A DNA stretch of 64,000 nt from Porodaedalea pini (Eukaryota; Basidiomycota; Agaricomycetes; Hymenochaetales; Hymenochaetaceae): positions 310,001 through 374,000 of the forward strand of contig NBAY01000040.1 in NCBI GenBank assembly GCA_002794775.1. Reading direction: 5' to 3'. Positions 26,606 through 38,120 of the stretch are shown one piece after another. Each line of letters begins with the position of its first letter. Position 1 is the stretch's first letter. The notes beneath the pieces are model-generated. The model worked only from the letters and a program-made list of their open reading frames with translations, was not told where the DNA came from and did not search any database. A program made the translations under genes and the position numbers.

Positions 26606-27028
26606 TGTCAGAATCTCGCATTATTATGACTTACTCTTGACTCATATGATACCATCACTTTCTCTATTGTTCTCTGTACCAATATTGCATGATCATGATT
26701 CATTCTAATGTAACACGACCATCGCACCATATGACACCTTCTTCTCTGTAGTCTATATAAACCCCAGCTCTTTTAGCCGGATACTTCAGAGTGTTATACT
26801 GAAGTATCCATAAGTAGTATTCTACTCTCCACTTCACAAGTCGCTAAACTCTTTTGTACAGTGATCTCTGATCACTTAGGTATTTATCTTATACAGAGTG
26901 TTATACTGAAGTATCCTGATCTCTGATCACTTAGACGCTCTCCAGTTGTCTGTTGCTCACACTGCACTTACTGCTTTGCCGCATTTACAGAGAACCTTGT
27001 GGTTATTACCCCTGCTGTAACTCTGATA
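26606..27028 (+). repeat. 5' LTR of the copia element
   Basis: 423 bp. It carries a TATA-like CTATATAAACC near 26750 and a perfect 10-bp inverted repeat (GGATACTTCA, 11-base loop, TGAAGTATCC) just downstream, near the likely RNA start. The unit CAGAGTGTTATACTGAAG occurs twice, as does TGATCTCTGATCACTTA. Confidence 0.92.
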
Positions 27029-27346
27029 GGTTATGAGCCTTGAGCCCCTCTAGCCTCATCGCGATTTGCACACAACTGTTATATGACCTACGCCCATCAT
27101 TGGAAACTCCTAAACTATCAGCAGACCTTTGTCCCTGAAACCCGCACATGCTTCAGATCATGAGGACTCCTCGCACACACCAGTCAACCTATAGAACCTT
27201 GGTTTGATTGGGCAGAAAACTATATCGCTCAAGGAAGACCTGATACTTTCGCACTAGCTCCATTCAGTCCTATCGAATCACTCTTCACGGACATCCCATC
27301 ACACACAAACATCACTCACACAGTACACTGACCAGTCATCACTATC

Positions 27347-28204
27347 ATGCCTTCTGCTGATGCTGTTGCCAAGATCTTCGCCGATGTCCCTAAGCTTAAT
27401 GCTAGTGGTGACAACTATCAAGTTCGCTGCACTATCATGTGGCGGACAACCTCGTCTTACCATAGCCCCACTGGCAGGCAACCAGGACCAATTGGACCTA
27501 GACCAAGCGATGCTCAGTGTGATCATGATGAAGCTTCTGGACATGATCTTTATCAAGTACATGGATGTTGAAAAGGTACATGACTTAATGTCAAAGCTGA
27601 AGGCTCAGTTCAACATGGTCACAGCCACTACTGAAGCCGTCAGCGAGTGAGAACTCTTCACACTCAAATGTCAGGCACCGAACAAACTTGAAAAGTACCT
27701 GGACAAAATGGTTGACATCCGCGATAAACTCACTCGTATGGGAAACACATCTATCGACGACAAAGCCTTTGTCAACGCCCTCACCATGGGCATCCCCAGC
27801 GATTTTAACTATGTCGTCACCACTCACCAAATGATGAACAAAACCCTTGACGTAACCGACACTGCCCATGCACCTCACCGAATGACATCAACCGAACTGT
27901 TATCGGACCTCCGTGCAGACTTTCAATGCTACACGCTCATGCATGCCAAGCCAAAGAACACCAAATCTGCAAACCATGCATCAAGTGGAAGAGGTCGTGG
28001 AGGACATGGAAGAGGTTGAGGACATGGTCGCGGTCATGGCCGCGGAGGTTATGACAACCACAGGGACAGGCAGAACAAAGAAAAAGGCAAAGAGATCGTT
28101 CCAGATGAAGACGCCACCTGCTACAAATGCAGTGGAAAAGGGCACAAGTCACCTCAATGTCCCTCGAAGCAGAAAACCTATAAGAAATCTGATGCAGGAT
28201 CTGT
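27347..28204 (+). pseudogene. copia gag remnant
   Basis: Starts MPSADAVAKIFADVPKLNAS and changes frame soon after. It continues as FIKYMDVEKVHDLMSKLKAQ, then KLEKYLDKMVDIRDKLTRMG and FVNALTMGIPSDFNYVV, typical of copia Gag. It ends with Gly/Arg/His repeats and a zinc knuckle CYKCSGKGHKSPQC (CX2CX4HX4C) near 28110-28151. A stop at 27648 and TGA at 28018 (within the RG repeats, where CGA is likely) break it. Confidence 0.8.
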
Positions 28205-28244
28205 AGACACAAAGTCACCTGCTCCTACTCAGCAATCTAGCTCA

Positions 28245-31200
28245 ATGTCAGCACCACCTCCACAATACAAGCCAGAGGTGGCAACATCTGCATATATTGA
28301 GGAAATCATCGAAGATGCATGGCTCGGAGAAGTCATAGACTACTCTGATCTAGCCAGACAAGGAGAAGCTGAAGCATCGAGCATCTCCACTGGACAGGTT
28401 GACATATTTGACTCTGGTGCTAGTCGCCATATGACACCTTATCACAAATGTCTCACAAACTACCAGCTGCAATCCACAGTTAAAACTAGGATTCGCACAG
28501 CCAATAGCCAAACCTTTCAGGCTCTTGGCGAAGGAGACATGATCATTTGGCTGAATCACCCAGGTGGAACAACCACCATGCATCTTAAAGGGGTTCTTTA
28601 TGCTCCTGAAATGCACTCAACACTTATCTCAGTTCCCAAACTTGACCAGGCCAGGTATACTTGCACATTCAAAGGAGGCAAACTTGACATCTTCAATTGC
28701 TCTCAGGATCTCATCGCTGTCATACCCAAACTAGACTGCCTTTACAGGATTTACCATGAGAATGATGCCTCTACTGCAGCCGTTACATCCACACCTCGCA
28801 AAGTCTCACTGTTCACTCTTCATAAGCAGCTGGGACATATCAACTTTGACTATGTCAAGTGAATGATACGCAAAGAAAAGCTGCCAGGAATTACCCTGGA
28901 TGACGCTGAAGCCACCTCAGACCTCAAGTGTGCTGTATGCATGCAAGCCAAAGCACACCGAGCTGCGATCTCTACCACTAGGATTGGAGACATGTCAGAC
29001 AGTTTCAGCGACATCATCTACCTCAACGTTTGGGGACCTGCCAGTGTCAGGACAGTGCACAATGCGCATTATGTCCTTACCATCATTGACAATGCTACCC
29101 ATTGGCTCGAAATGATTCATATGGGAGTCAAGTCAGTCTTTTGCAAAATTTGTTGGATTTGAAGCCTGCCTACAACTGCAGCATGGTGTACACATCAAAT
29201 GCGTCCACTCAGATTGAGGAGAATTTTTATCTGACAAAATGAATGCTCACCTCGAATGCCAAGGAATACTTCGATGTCTCACAGTTCATGACACACCTGA
29301 ACACAACAGAGTTGCTGAGTGTGTACACAGCACTATTTTCAATGGTGTTCGTGCTGTTCTTTTGGCCTCCGGATTACCGAAATGGCTCTGGGGATATGCG
29401 CTCAACTACATCGTACAAATCTACAACTGCACTCCACACTGCTCCCTTCAATACAAATCACCCTTTGAAGTTCACTTTGGACATGTCCCTGTCAATATTC
29501 TTCATGAATGGGGACAGCTGGTCTACATCAGCACAAACCCAAACTCAAAGTTGGATGCGCGTGCAGTTGAAGGATGATGGGTGGGTTTTGACAACACCTC
29601 AAATGGTCATTGCATTTACTGGACTAAAGAAAAGAAGATCACCATTGAGCAAAATGTTGTATTCTCGAAGATGGAGACTCATCTCATCGAGGGGGAGCAG
29701 GAAGATTTTGATATTGGACCAGTCACTGATGACGATGAAACTGAATCTACCCTCATCTCAAAATGACCTTGCTCTCCTAGCCCAGATACAGACCGATCTG
29801 CTAAATGCTCTAAGTCGTCCACATTGGAACTCAGTGAAATACGTGAACCAGTTGATCTGCTCATTATCGAAGGAAAGCACACTCGCACGCCTAGTCAAAA
29901 AATCCACGAATCAGCACAAGTAGTCATGGAAGTTATAAACTCAACATCACAAAACTGGGAACAGATCATCCACATCATGGACACAATACCTGACTATGAA
30001 GCGCATTCTGTTGCACAACTTGAATCTAGAGACCCGCTATCACTCACAGAAGCTCAGTGCAGCCCTGATTGGCAGAACTGGCATGCTGCAATGGAGGATG
30101 AAATTAGATGCTTAAATGTGTGCAACTCCTGGAGTGTTGTTGACCGACCACAGGACACAAACATTGTTGGCAGCAAATGGGTGTACAGAACCAAGCAAAA
30201 TGCGCAAGGAAATGTTACAGGTCACCGAGCACATCTAGTCGCACAGGGATTCACTCAGATAGATGGAATCAACTACTACTCAGACAACACCTACTCCTCA
30301 GTAGTAAACCCCACTGCCACGCATATGATCCTTTCAATGGCCATGCAGCATGGATGGGAAGTTCATCAGATTGATGTTAAATCTGCATACCTCTACGGAA
30401 AGTTGAACGACGATGAACAAATTTTCATACGACCGCCTCCTGGTATCAAGGTTGAAGGCATGTCTGGCAAAAAGGTGCTGAAACTCAAGGTAGCTCTTTA
30501 TGGGTTAAAACAGGCAGGACGGCACTGGTATATGGTTCTTCATGATACACTAAATGAACTCGGATTCACTTGCTCAGAATTGAACCATGCTGTTTTCTAC
30601 CACCACCATCCAGGGGGAGAAATTACTCTTCTGGCCACACACATCGATGACATTACAATTGTCTCGTCCAAGCCACATCGCCTTGAGGAAACAAAGAAGT
30701 GCATTGCTGGAAAGCTTGAGATTGTTGACTCAGGCCCTATAAACTGGCTCCTAGGAATTGAAATCACTCAAGATTGGGAAACTGGAACCATCACAATGTC
30801 ACAAAGGTCATACCTAGAGTTGATCATTGAGCACTATGGTTTCAAGGATGCAAAAGCCCGTGCAGTACCCATGGACACAAACCACACCTACTCATCAGAC
30901 CAGGGCCCTGCCACTCTAGAAGAAATATGCAAAATGAATCGCAAACCCTACAGGCAGGCCCTTGGAGCCCTACAGTATGTGGCAATCAACACACGTCCTG
31001 ATATCCAGTATGCTGTTAATCAGCTCACCCGATTCTGTGAACACCCCAGACTCGTCCACTGGAATGGCATAAAACAGATATTCCAGTACCTTATAGGCAC
31101 ATTAGACTGGAAACTTGTTTTGGGACGCTCATCCAATGAAAGCTTCGTGGGTTACTTGGATGCCGACGGCGTGAGCACAGAAGGTCACAGGGCAATCTCA

Positions 31201-32790
31201 GGCTATGCATTCTTCCTAAATGGATCAGCAATATCATGGAAGTCTAAGCGCCAAACTCGTATTGTGCTTTCCACCACCGAGGCTGAGTACTATGCACTGA
31301 CATATGCCACCAAGGAGGCGCTTTGGATACGTTCATTTGCAATGGAGGTGTTTGGGTTAAAACCATTTGCAGTCCCCCTTCTCTCAGACAACCAAGGCGC
31401 AATCGCACTAGCGAGGGATGATAAATTCCAAGCGCGCTGTCAGGCGCGGTGCCTGTTTGAGATTAAATTATGCAACTATGATATTAGGATTCTTAATCAC
31501 ATTCACTACACTAAAGCAAGCACAGTACTTCTAGACGTCCAAGCGGTGAAGGGATTCCCTATGCATATGATTCAGAGACTCAGATATAACAAAATAAAAT
31601 ACAAAGAAAGAAAGAAAGACACACTCTGAAGGCAAACCCAAGTCAGGGGGGCGATACATGGACTTCTATAGAAACTTCCACCATGATTCTGATTGCAACG
31701 TAAAAATGTGTGTGTAATAAATAATCTGACGACTCATACCTTATATGTAATGGAACCTCATTAGATGGCTGGAGCGGTCTAGACCATAACTCAGCCAAGC
31801 GGTCATGCAGCATGGAGCGAAGAGCATTAATGTTTAGAAGATAGAGTGATGGCATGGCAGATTGCTGGTAATTAGTGAATATGAAGACGGAAACCAGTAT
31901 TTAACAAGTACAATTTTCTCAATATTGTCAGTCCGTGCAGACGCATGCAAAGACGGAGTTGTTTTCAGGAACTCACTGAGTGACAGAAGCGCAGTCATGA
32001 ACTCTCCGTCATTAGTGCCGATCCATAGAAGAAAAGATCAGCCAAGCCATTTAGCAGATGAATGGAAGCACAAAGAAGGTTATGGAAGAATTAGAAGGTC
32101 AGGGAATGTTATAGAACCCCGATGGAATTGCATGGAACAGTATAGAATATTGGTGGAATATGTTAGAATGTCAGAGAAGGTTCTAGAACTTAGTCACCAT
32201 AGTTACCAAATCTATAAATATACCACAGTAGTCTATATAAGGAGGGCCTAGCCCCCCCAACAATACAACGAATTTACTTGTGATTTATTGTGTGATTAGT
32301 CTGACTCGTTTAGTAAGGGCTTAAGCAAGAGACTTAAGCAACTAGCGAATTGGTTTAGCATTTATTACGTATTACATTGACGTGTACTTAGCTTGAGCAC
32401 CTGGCTTGAGCGCTTAGTGAAACTATCTGAGAAATCTGAGCTCTAGAAGATCTAGGGCTAACCACTATTTGACACCTTAGAAACTAAATAACATACATCT
32501 CAGCCTCTCGACAACCTGAGAAGACGTTTGACTCAAGACAAGTCCAACTGACTCAGTGGAAATTGTAATTGTGAATATTACACTGTTTTATTTCATTACA
32601 CTTTTCAGCACGACAGCGCACTAAACACATTGACATTGAATTTCATTTCATTCATCAGGAAATCGAGGAAGGACACATCACGCTCTCTCACTGCCCAACA
32701 GAAGATATGTTGGCAGACATGCTCATGAAGGCTCTCCCATCCATGAAGGCCAAACACTTCGCTGCATCATTTGGACTATCGCGTGTTTGA
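28245..32790 (+). pseudogene. copia pol remnant (protease, integrase, RT, RNase H)
   Basis: Protease motif DSGASRHM is at about 28412. The pre-integrase segment LHKQLGHINFDYVK ends at TGA 28860. Integrase follows in shifting frames (WLEMIHMGVKS, then DTPEHNRVAECVHSTIFNGV). Reverse transcriptase is continuous from 29824 (IVGSKWVYRTKQNAQGN, VHQIDVKSAYLYGKL). Its active-site box reads HIDD where YVDD is usual. RNase H shows ISGYAFFLNGSAISWKS and LSTTEAEYYAL, then is cut at 31437 by a 1.18-kb insert. It resumes at 32616 (RTKHIDIEFHFIHQEIEE) and ends LPSMKAKHFAASFGL. Confidence 0.9.
31438..32615 (+). mobile_element. Solo LTR nested in the copia RNase H
   Basis: A 1,178-bp insert bounded by TGTC...GACA and a 4-bp duplication GCGC (31434-31437, 32616-32619). 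Removing it restores KFQARTKHIDIEFHF of the copia polyprotein. It has no long coding frame. A promoter-like TCTATATAAGG at 32233-32243 sits before a C-rich run, as expected in an LTR. It is best read as a solo LTR of an unrelated, probably Gypsy-type, element. The strand is inferred from the TATA box. Confidence 0.75.
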
Positions 32791-32797
32791 GAGGGAG

Positions 32798-33220
32798 TGT
32801 CGGAATCTCACATTATTATGACTTACTCTTGACTCATATGATGCCATCACTTTCTCTATTGTTCTCTGTACCAATATTGCGTGATCATGATTCATTCTAA
32901 TGTAACATGACCATCGCACCATATGACACCTTCTTCTCTGTAGTCTATATAAACCCCAGCTCTTTTAGCCGGATACTTCAGAGTGTTATACTGAAGTATC
33001 CATAAGTAGTATTCTACTCTCCACTTCACAAGTCACTAAACTCTTTTGTACAGTGATCTCTGATCACTTAGGTATTTATCTTATACAGAGTGTTATACTG
33101 AAGTATCCTGATCTCTGATCACTTAGACGCTCTCCGGTAGTCTGTTGCTCACACTGCACTTACTGCTTTGCTGCATTTACAGAGAACCTTGTGGTTATTA
33201 CCCCTGCTGTAACTCTGATA
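32798..33220 (+). repeat. 3' LTR of the copia element
   Basis: 423 bp, same length as the 5' LTR. Of 9 differences counted, 8 are transitions. It ends CTCTGATA directly before the resumed P450 exon. Confidence 0.92.
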
Positions 33221-34150
33221 CGGTTGACTTGTTCGAGAAACGGGGTTCCAATTACTCATCTCGACCCCAAAATGTTATGCTTGACCTGTATGTCTTCTTT
33301 CTAACTTCACCGTCTATCCACCAACTAAGTATCAACTTTTGTCGCTTTGTAGTGAAGATTGGGGATGGCTTGTGCCATTGATGCCTTACGGGGAGGAACT
33401 ACGAAGATCAAGACATATGCTACATCGCTTTTTCCAGTCCGGTGTTGTGGGCAACTACACCGAACTTCAAACGCAGTCAACGCACAAGATGCTTGAGGGG
33501 CTCTTGATGACACCTGACAAATATCCAGAGCTCATTCGTCAGTGCGTCTTTTACTCACAAGGCCAGTGGTCTACCCTCACGCGTTGTCACAGTTCAATCG
33601 GAGAAACCATTTTAAAAGTCGCTTATGGATATCAAGGTAGATACACTGCCCATGGCTCACAAGTTTAAGTGACAAACTTATCTGGACAGCCTTGGAGAAG
33701 GATGACCCATACATTGCACTCACAGAGAAGGCTGTGGATGCCGCTGCAGAGGCAGAAGGATTCTTTCTTGTCAATGTCTTTCCCTGGTTACAGTATCTGC
33801 CAGCCTGGTTCCCCGGTGCTGGGTTTAAAAAGACCGCAAAAGAAGGACACAGGCTCTCAGTGAGCTTGTACCACGAACCCTATAAGATGGCGAAGGCAAA
33901 ATACGTGAGTCGCAGTCGTCTTAAGTAAATAAACCTATTTTTAAGCTACAGCGATCTTCTAGTTAGAGGGCACGGTCGTTCCATCGATGACCAGCAAGCT
34001 TATTGAAGCAAGCATGACAGACGATGGTGTCATATGCGATGAAGACTTGATTATAAAAGTTTCTGCGAGCGCATATTCCGGTACGTTGTCGAGTATTCAT
34101 GAGCCATGATGTGACGTCTGAAAATAGAATCTTCAGCTGGTGCAGATACA

Positions 34151-34167
34151 CATCAGGAAAACCCTCC
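34151..34167. repeat. Left terminal inverted repeat, small CACTA-type element
   Basis: Pairs with 36569-36585. Near-identical to the ends of the 12-kb element, with C in place of A at position 12. Confidence 0.9.
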
Positions 34168-34673
34168 CAAGTGGAAAAAGATAGAATTGGCTTAGAATAC
34201 AATAATACTGGTAGAATATTCTGGAATGATATTAGAATGTGCTTGGACTCAGCAAGCTTGTTCAGAATTGGATGGAATTGAGGTGAATTCTGGAGCTCTG
34301 TTGGAATTTTCTGGAATCAGCAAGCTGAACATTTGGAATTGAACAGAATCAGCAGCTTGAAATTTAGAATATAGATAGAAAAATGATACACCTCATAGAT
34401 TCTATGGAATTTTGTAGAATAAAAAATTGATTGTGGAATTCATTAGATTCTGCCATGGCTTGACACAGGCGCAGGTACTAGATTGGCTTCTTGGACCTAT
34501 ACTGGGACCCATGAACTATCTGCAGGTTACAGTGTTTTTCATAAGTCTTGAGACATGCATATGTGAAGATCACAAAATTTGAGCATTTCAGCACCTCAAA
34601 AACCTGTTAAATCCATATCTCTGTCAATTCTTCACAGAATCATTTCAAAAATGTTGCCAAATTCATTTTTCAA

Positions 34674-35152
34674 CAGCTTCTAAATGTTTGTGAGCTTAGT
34701 AGACAGAAGGTGGAATATTGAGGCTGCAGTAGTGAGAATGGGTGTTTTTCTAGAAAAAACTCCTTCCCAGATTTTTCCTGAGCTCAATTTTGAAGCTAAT
34801 GACATGAAACTTGTTGGAGAATGGTCTATATACTATACTGTTGATGTTATGAGGGATGAAATAGAGTGAATGTCTCCTCTTGTCCTGTTTGACTGTTGTG
34901 CTGAAACCCTCAAACTCATCCAAATTTGCTTGACTCAGACAGTTGTCAAAAAATTGCCTGCATTGTTATAAGCCATCTATAATTTAATATACAGTATAGA
35001 TACCATTCTCCAACAAGGTTCATGTCATTAGCTTCAAAATTGAGCTCAGGAAAAATCTGGGAAGGAGGTTTTCTCAAAAAACACCCATTTTCACTACTGC
35101 AGTCTCAATATTCCACCTTCTGTCCTCTAAGCTCACATAAATTTAGAAACTT
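34674..35152. repeat. Long inverted repeat inside the small CACTA-type element
   Basis: The arm at about 34674-34842 is repeated in reverse complement at about 34990-35152, with mismatches. For example TTGTTGGAGAATGG pairs with CCATTCTCCAACAA, and GGTGGAATATTGAG with CTCAATATTCCACC. The spacer is about 150 bp. It could fold as a long hairpin in RNA. It may be an older nested element or a folded-back duplication. No coding sense. Confidence 0.8.
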
Positions 35153-35353
35153 TTCTGAAGAGTTTTTGTGAAGAATTGAGTGAGATATGATGTATTTTGT
35201 ATTTGGAGGCACTTCAGGTGACAAAAACTGCTAAGTCCAATTTCCCACACCTGGATGTGTCATCCACAGAAGAGGTGTGGGAACTTGATCACATGTGTGT
35301 TGGTTTTGACGTGACATGCCACACATCGCTTTCACATCTGCTGCCACTCCAAT

Positions 35354-36330
35354 ATGTCTGGTGCCGACGTCCTTACAGAATGTCTGAAAAAACCCTCAAT
35401 CACACCCACCGCAACCATCACACACGAAGTGGTAGCCTCACCGGCCACCTGGTGGGATGCACTCACTGCTGCAGGCAACATGCCGTCCCGACTTCTGACC
35501 TTCAACTTATTAGAATGCTCATCTTCAAGCCGAAGACCGTAAAGTCTGCCGCAACAGTTCCTGTTGTTGTCATTGCACGCATCGCCGGACCTGCTAAAAC
35601 AATTTTTTGTGTTGGACAAGGACTCCCATGAGCCCAGTCTCTTTATCTGTCCACACGCATTGTTAAAGTTTGTCCAGTTTCACCATTAGCACTTGATGCA
35701 AACACATTCCCAAAGGTTGTCACAGTCCTTGATGCATCACTCACATCATCAACTTCTCTCTTCGCCGTACATGCACTCGCCTCTGATTTTACTGTCTTCC
35801 TCCCTGGAACCAACATTGCTTCATACTGGCGTGTCTCGAAACGGAGACCAAGCTTCACAAGGTAGATTTTGTGGAACTCAAGGCCGAGGCTGTGGTGCCT
35901 GCTGTGTGCACGTCTGCAATTGTCGCCCAGGAAAAGGCAACGAAAGAGGAAGGGAGAATTGACGGCACGGTGAAGATTGCTATTGGCATGAAGAAAGGGT
36001 CGACTTCCCGGGTTGGTATACGAACGTGCGTTGATTGTTCTGTAATCCTCACTTTGTGCTGACAAATATTATAGGCGCTGATTAAGGTCGGTATGACATG
36101 CATCTTCAGAGGGAGCTCCGAGCTTGAGGAGCCCATAGCAATCTGTCCGACTACAGAAACGGTCATGTATCCCTACTGAAGTACGGGAAATTCTCAATTT
36201 ACATCGTCGCGTGTACGAGGTGCTGCTTACCGTACCCGTCATCCTGGGCATCAAGTCTGAGAAGAAGTTTGCCGGTGGTCTGTACATGATGACCGTGAAA
36301 GGCTTCATTCCGACGACCGGCCGTGGCATC
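35354..36330 (+). pseudogene. Captured prolyl-tRNA synthetase fragment (YbaK plus start of catalytic domain)
   Basis: Opens with ATG and MSGADVLTECLKKPSITPTA plus TITHEVVASPATWWDAL, continues IFKPKTVKSAATVPVVVIAR (editing-domain type), TFPKVVTVLDASLTSS, then VDFVELKAEAVVPAV and GTVKIAIGMKK. After a one-base loss comes VDFPGWYTN. The catalytic part shows SSELEEPIAICPTTETVMYP (class II motif 2 region) and YEVLLTVPVILGIKSEKKFA plus GFIPTTGRGI. This order matches fungal cytosolic prolyl-tRNA synthetase with an N-terminal YbaK domain. Stops, frameshifts and the missing second half make it non-functional. Intron traces (AG at 35513, ATTATAG at 36076) suggest capture from genomic DNA rather than mRNA. 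Confidence 0.85.
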
Positions 36331-36568
36331 CTGTTAGTTTAGTAGTTAATGTTTAGGAATATTATGGAATACACTAATAAAGAGTCGGAAATGCTAAGAT
36401 AAGTAACAAAATGGGATTGGAATACCATTGGAATGTAAGTGGAATGTAATTGGGATGCAGCAGAATGCACGGCGTAGGGAATGACCTTTAGGAATGATGC
36501 GGAATTGGAATGAGCCAGAATCACTTAGAATTTCTGGTGCATTCCAATGATTCCACCAGTTCCGGCCA

Positions 36569-36585
36569 GGAGGGTTTTCCTGATG
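36569..36585. repeat. Right terminal inverted repeat, small CACTA-type element
   Basis: Reads GGAGGGTTTTCCTGATG, the exact inverse of the left end, followed by the CA target duplicate. Confidence 0.9.
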
Positions 36586-36945
36586 CAGTACGTCAAATCT
36601 GAAAATATGTAGACAATACTAACAGATCTTGAAACAGACTGTCTCTGCGCTGTACTCGTTCTTCTTGGCGATGCTCCTGTACCCGGAAGTTCAAGAGCGT
36701 GCACAAGGCGAACTCGATAGAGTCATAGGGAAAGATGCGCTCCCGACGTTTGACGACCGGCCAAACTTGCCATACATCGGAGCAATCGTGAAGGAGACTC
36801 TCAGGTGTGCAACACTATCGGAAGTATACTAAGGAGCGAGTGTCTTTATTGAATCGCTATTAATGCTAACAGATGGCAGGCCGTAACACTGCTTGGCGAG
36901 TATATTCCCTACTTTTAATCTTGAAACTGGCATTGAAGAAGTCAG

Positions 36946-38120
36946 TGCAGCCCTTTCAATGAGGCGGAGAGGCTTGCCAGATTAATGTCCATTTGCAGTT
37001 GTTCAAAAAGTTGGCATGTGAAGAGGCTTCCGTGTGGGATGTAGCTCTACAGTTCGTCTCACTATAATTCGAGTCACTTCACATAGATTTGAACTTCCTG
37101 ATAAAGTTGTTCGGATCGGGGGATTTTACGGATGAGCTTTTAAGTTTGCTTTTAATAACTTCTTACTACACCCTGAAGACATGCTTGGAGTAGGTTTAAA
37201 GAGGTGGCTACGCCAATTGCCTGGAGGAGTTGCATCTGAGCAACAGCAAGTTGATCCGAGGTGAATAGAGGCTGAGAAGTTGTTTGCATTGTGTGGAGAA
37301 GCATAGGTGAGAAACTGCCTGCATTTGGACGGCGTCGATCATTCTAAAGCACATTGTCACTAGCCTGGTAGCCAGCATATGTCTATAAGACCACGCTCAC
37401 GCTCAGCATAATCGAAACCTACAAGGTGAGAGTCTTGATGGATCAACAAAACCGTCATTGATATTAGTGACCGTGCTAAGCACCGTATTATGCAAGCTCT
37501 CAACCAACCAATCTCTTTTTACATTCAGCCTCAGGATGCGCCATTGCCCTTCTACGAGTTACGCCGCTCTTCTGAACGGATCTCATGTCCCCTAACACCC
37601 TTACTGTAGCGGTGACACCGGTTAGACTTGGTGTTTGCTATGCTGCCAGATAGATAGATCGTGGTCAAAGTTTGGAACCATGATGAGATGCTTTTTTATA
37701 ACAGGTTTGCTGCACATTGCGCTTATGTTGCTAGCTAACGTTCGTATACGTTCCGGAATATCTTCTTTTATAATCATACTCAAGTTCCTTGGTGTGTGAT
37801 ACGATCTAAGGAACTTCATCCGCGGCAATGCATGTCCAACGCATCGAACATGACCTCGGTATGCTCCTTCTCCTTCTCAGCCCGACTTCTCCGTTCAACA
37901 GATTCAAAGTTTCGGCCGCTCAGCTACGTTCACGTAACACTTTCAATGCTACTAGTATCGGAACGCCGTGAAACCCCTGGAGAAGAGACGCCGCTCTCGA
38001 AGGCAACTTTGACCAATAGAACAATTCGATTCCAGTGCAGCGGTTCGTTGTATTATTAGACGGCTGCTTCAAAACCGCACCCTTTCTTCTGCTCCCACCA
38101 GAGCCCTTATCTCTGTACCT
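36946..38120. other. Region between P450 copies A and B
   Basis: No coding frame or repeat recognised. The missing C-terminal exons of copy A are not found here. The promoter of copy B should lie near 37900-38120, but no TATA box like those of copies A, C and D was seen. Confidence 0.5.

Larger units (their letters stand above)
26606..33220 (+). mobile_element. Ty1/copia LTR retrotransposon inserted in P450 copy A
   Basis: A 6.6-kb element with two 423-bp LTRs (26606-27028, 32798-33220), terminal TGTCAG/CTGATA inverted ends and a 5-bp target duplication with one mismatch (TGGTT 26601-26605, CGGTT 33221-33225). Removing it restores the P450 reading VNSYQSVVDLFEK. Internal order is gag, protease, integrase, reverse transcriptase, RNase H, the copia order. 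A purine-rich tract (GAGAGGGAG) precedes the 3' LTR. Stops and frameshifts in gag and pol, and a nested solo LTR, show it is dead. The LTRs differ at 9 positions by my count, about 98% identity. Confidence 0.93.
34151..36585 (+). mobile_element. Non-autonomous CACTA-type element carrying a captured gene fragment
   Basis: A 2,435-bp insert. Both ends carry the inverted repeat CATCAGGAAAACCCTCC, then diverge. A 2-bp CA duplication flanks it (34149-34150, 36586-36587); removing it rebuilds the exon-intron edge after the P450 AGADT motif. Subterminal regions are full of short GGAAT/AGAAT repeats, as in CACTA elements. There is no transposase. The interior holds a 165-bp-armed inverted repeat and a prolyl-tRNA synthetase fragment. 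The ends match those of the 12-kb element at 49393-61546, which may have supplied transposase. The strand is given as that of the captured gene. Confidence 0.88.
25881..36945 (+). pseudogene. Cytochrome P450 copy A, split by three mobile elements and truncated
   Basis: Exon 1 (25881-26078) gives a membrane anchor and the proline hinge ([20 protein letters not shown]). Exon 2 (26538 onward, LVHVENLRTSYIFVNSYQ) is cut at 26605 by a copia element and resumes at 33226 (DLFEKRGSNYSSRPQNVML). Later exons are 33354-33541 (EDWGWLVPLMPYGEELRRSR), 33588-33635, 33691-33903 and 33965-34080. The I-helix AGADT at 34137 is followed by a CACTA-type element. The next exon is 36637-36804, ending with the ExxR helix (VKETLR), then RWQAVTPLG at 36870. 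Sequence stays alignable to the sister copies to about 36945. No PERF region or heme-binding FxxGxRxCxG segment follows, so no working enzyme can be made. By family this was an ER-anchored monooxygenase; substrate unknown. Confidence 0.88.
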
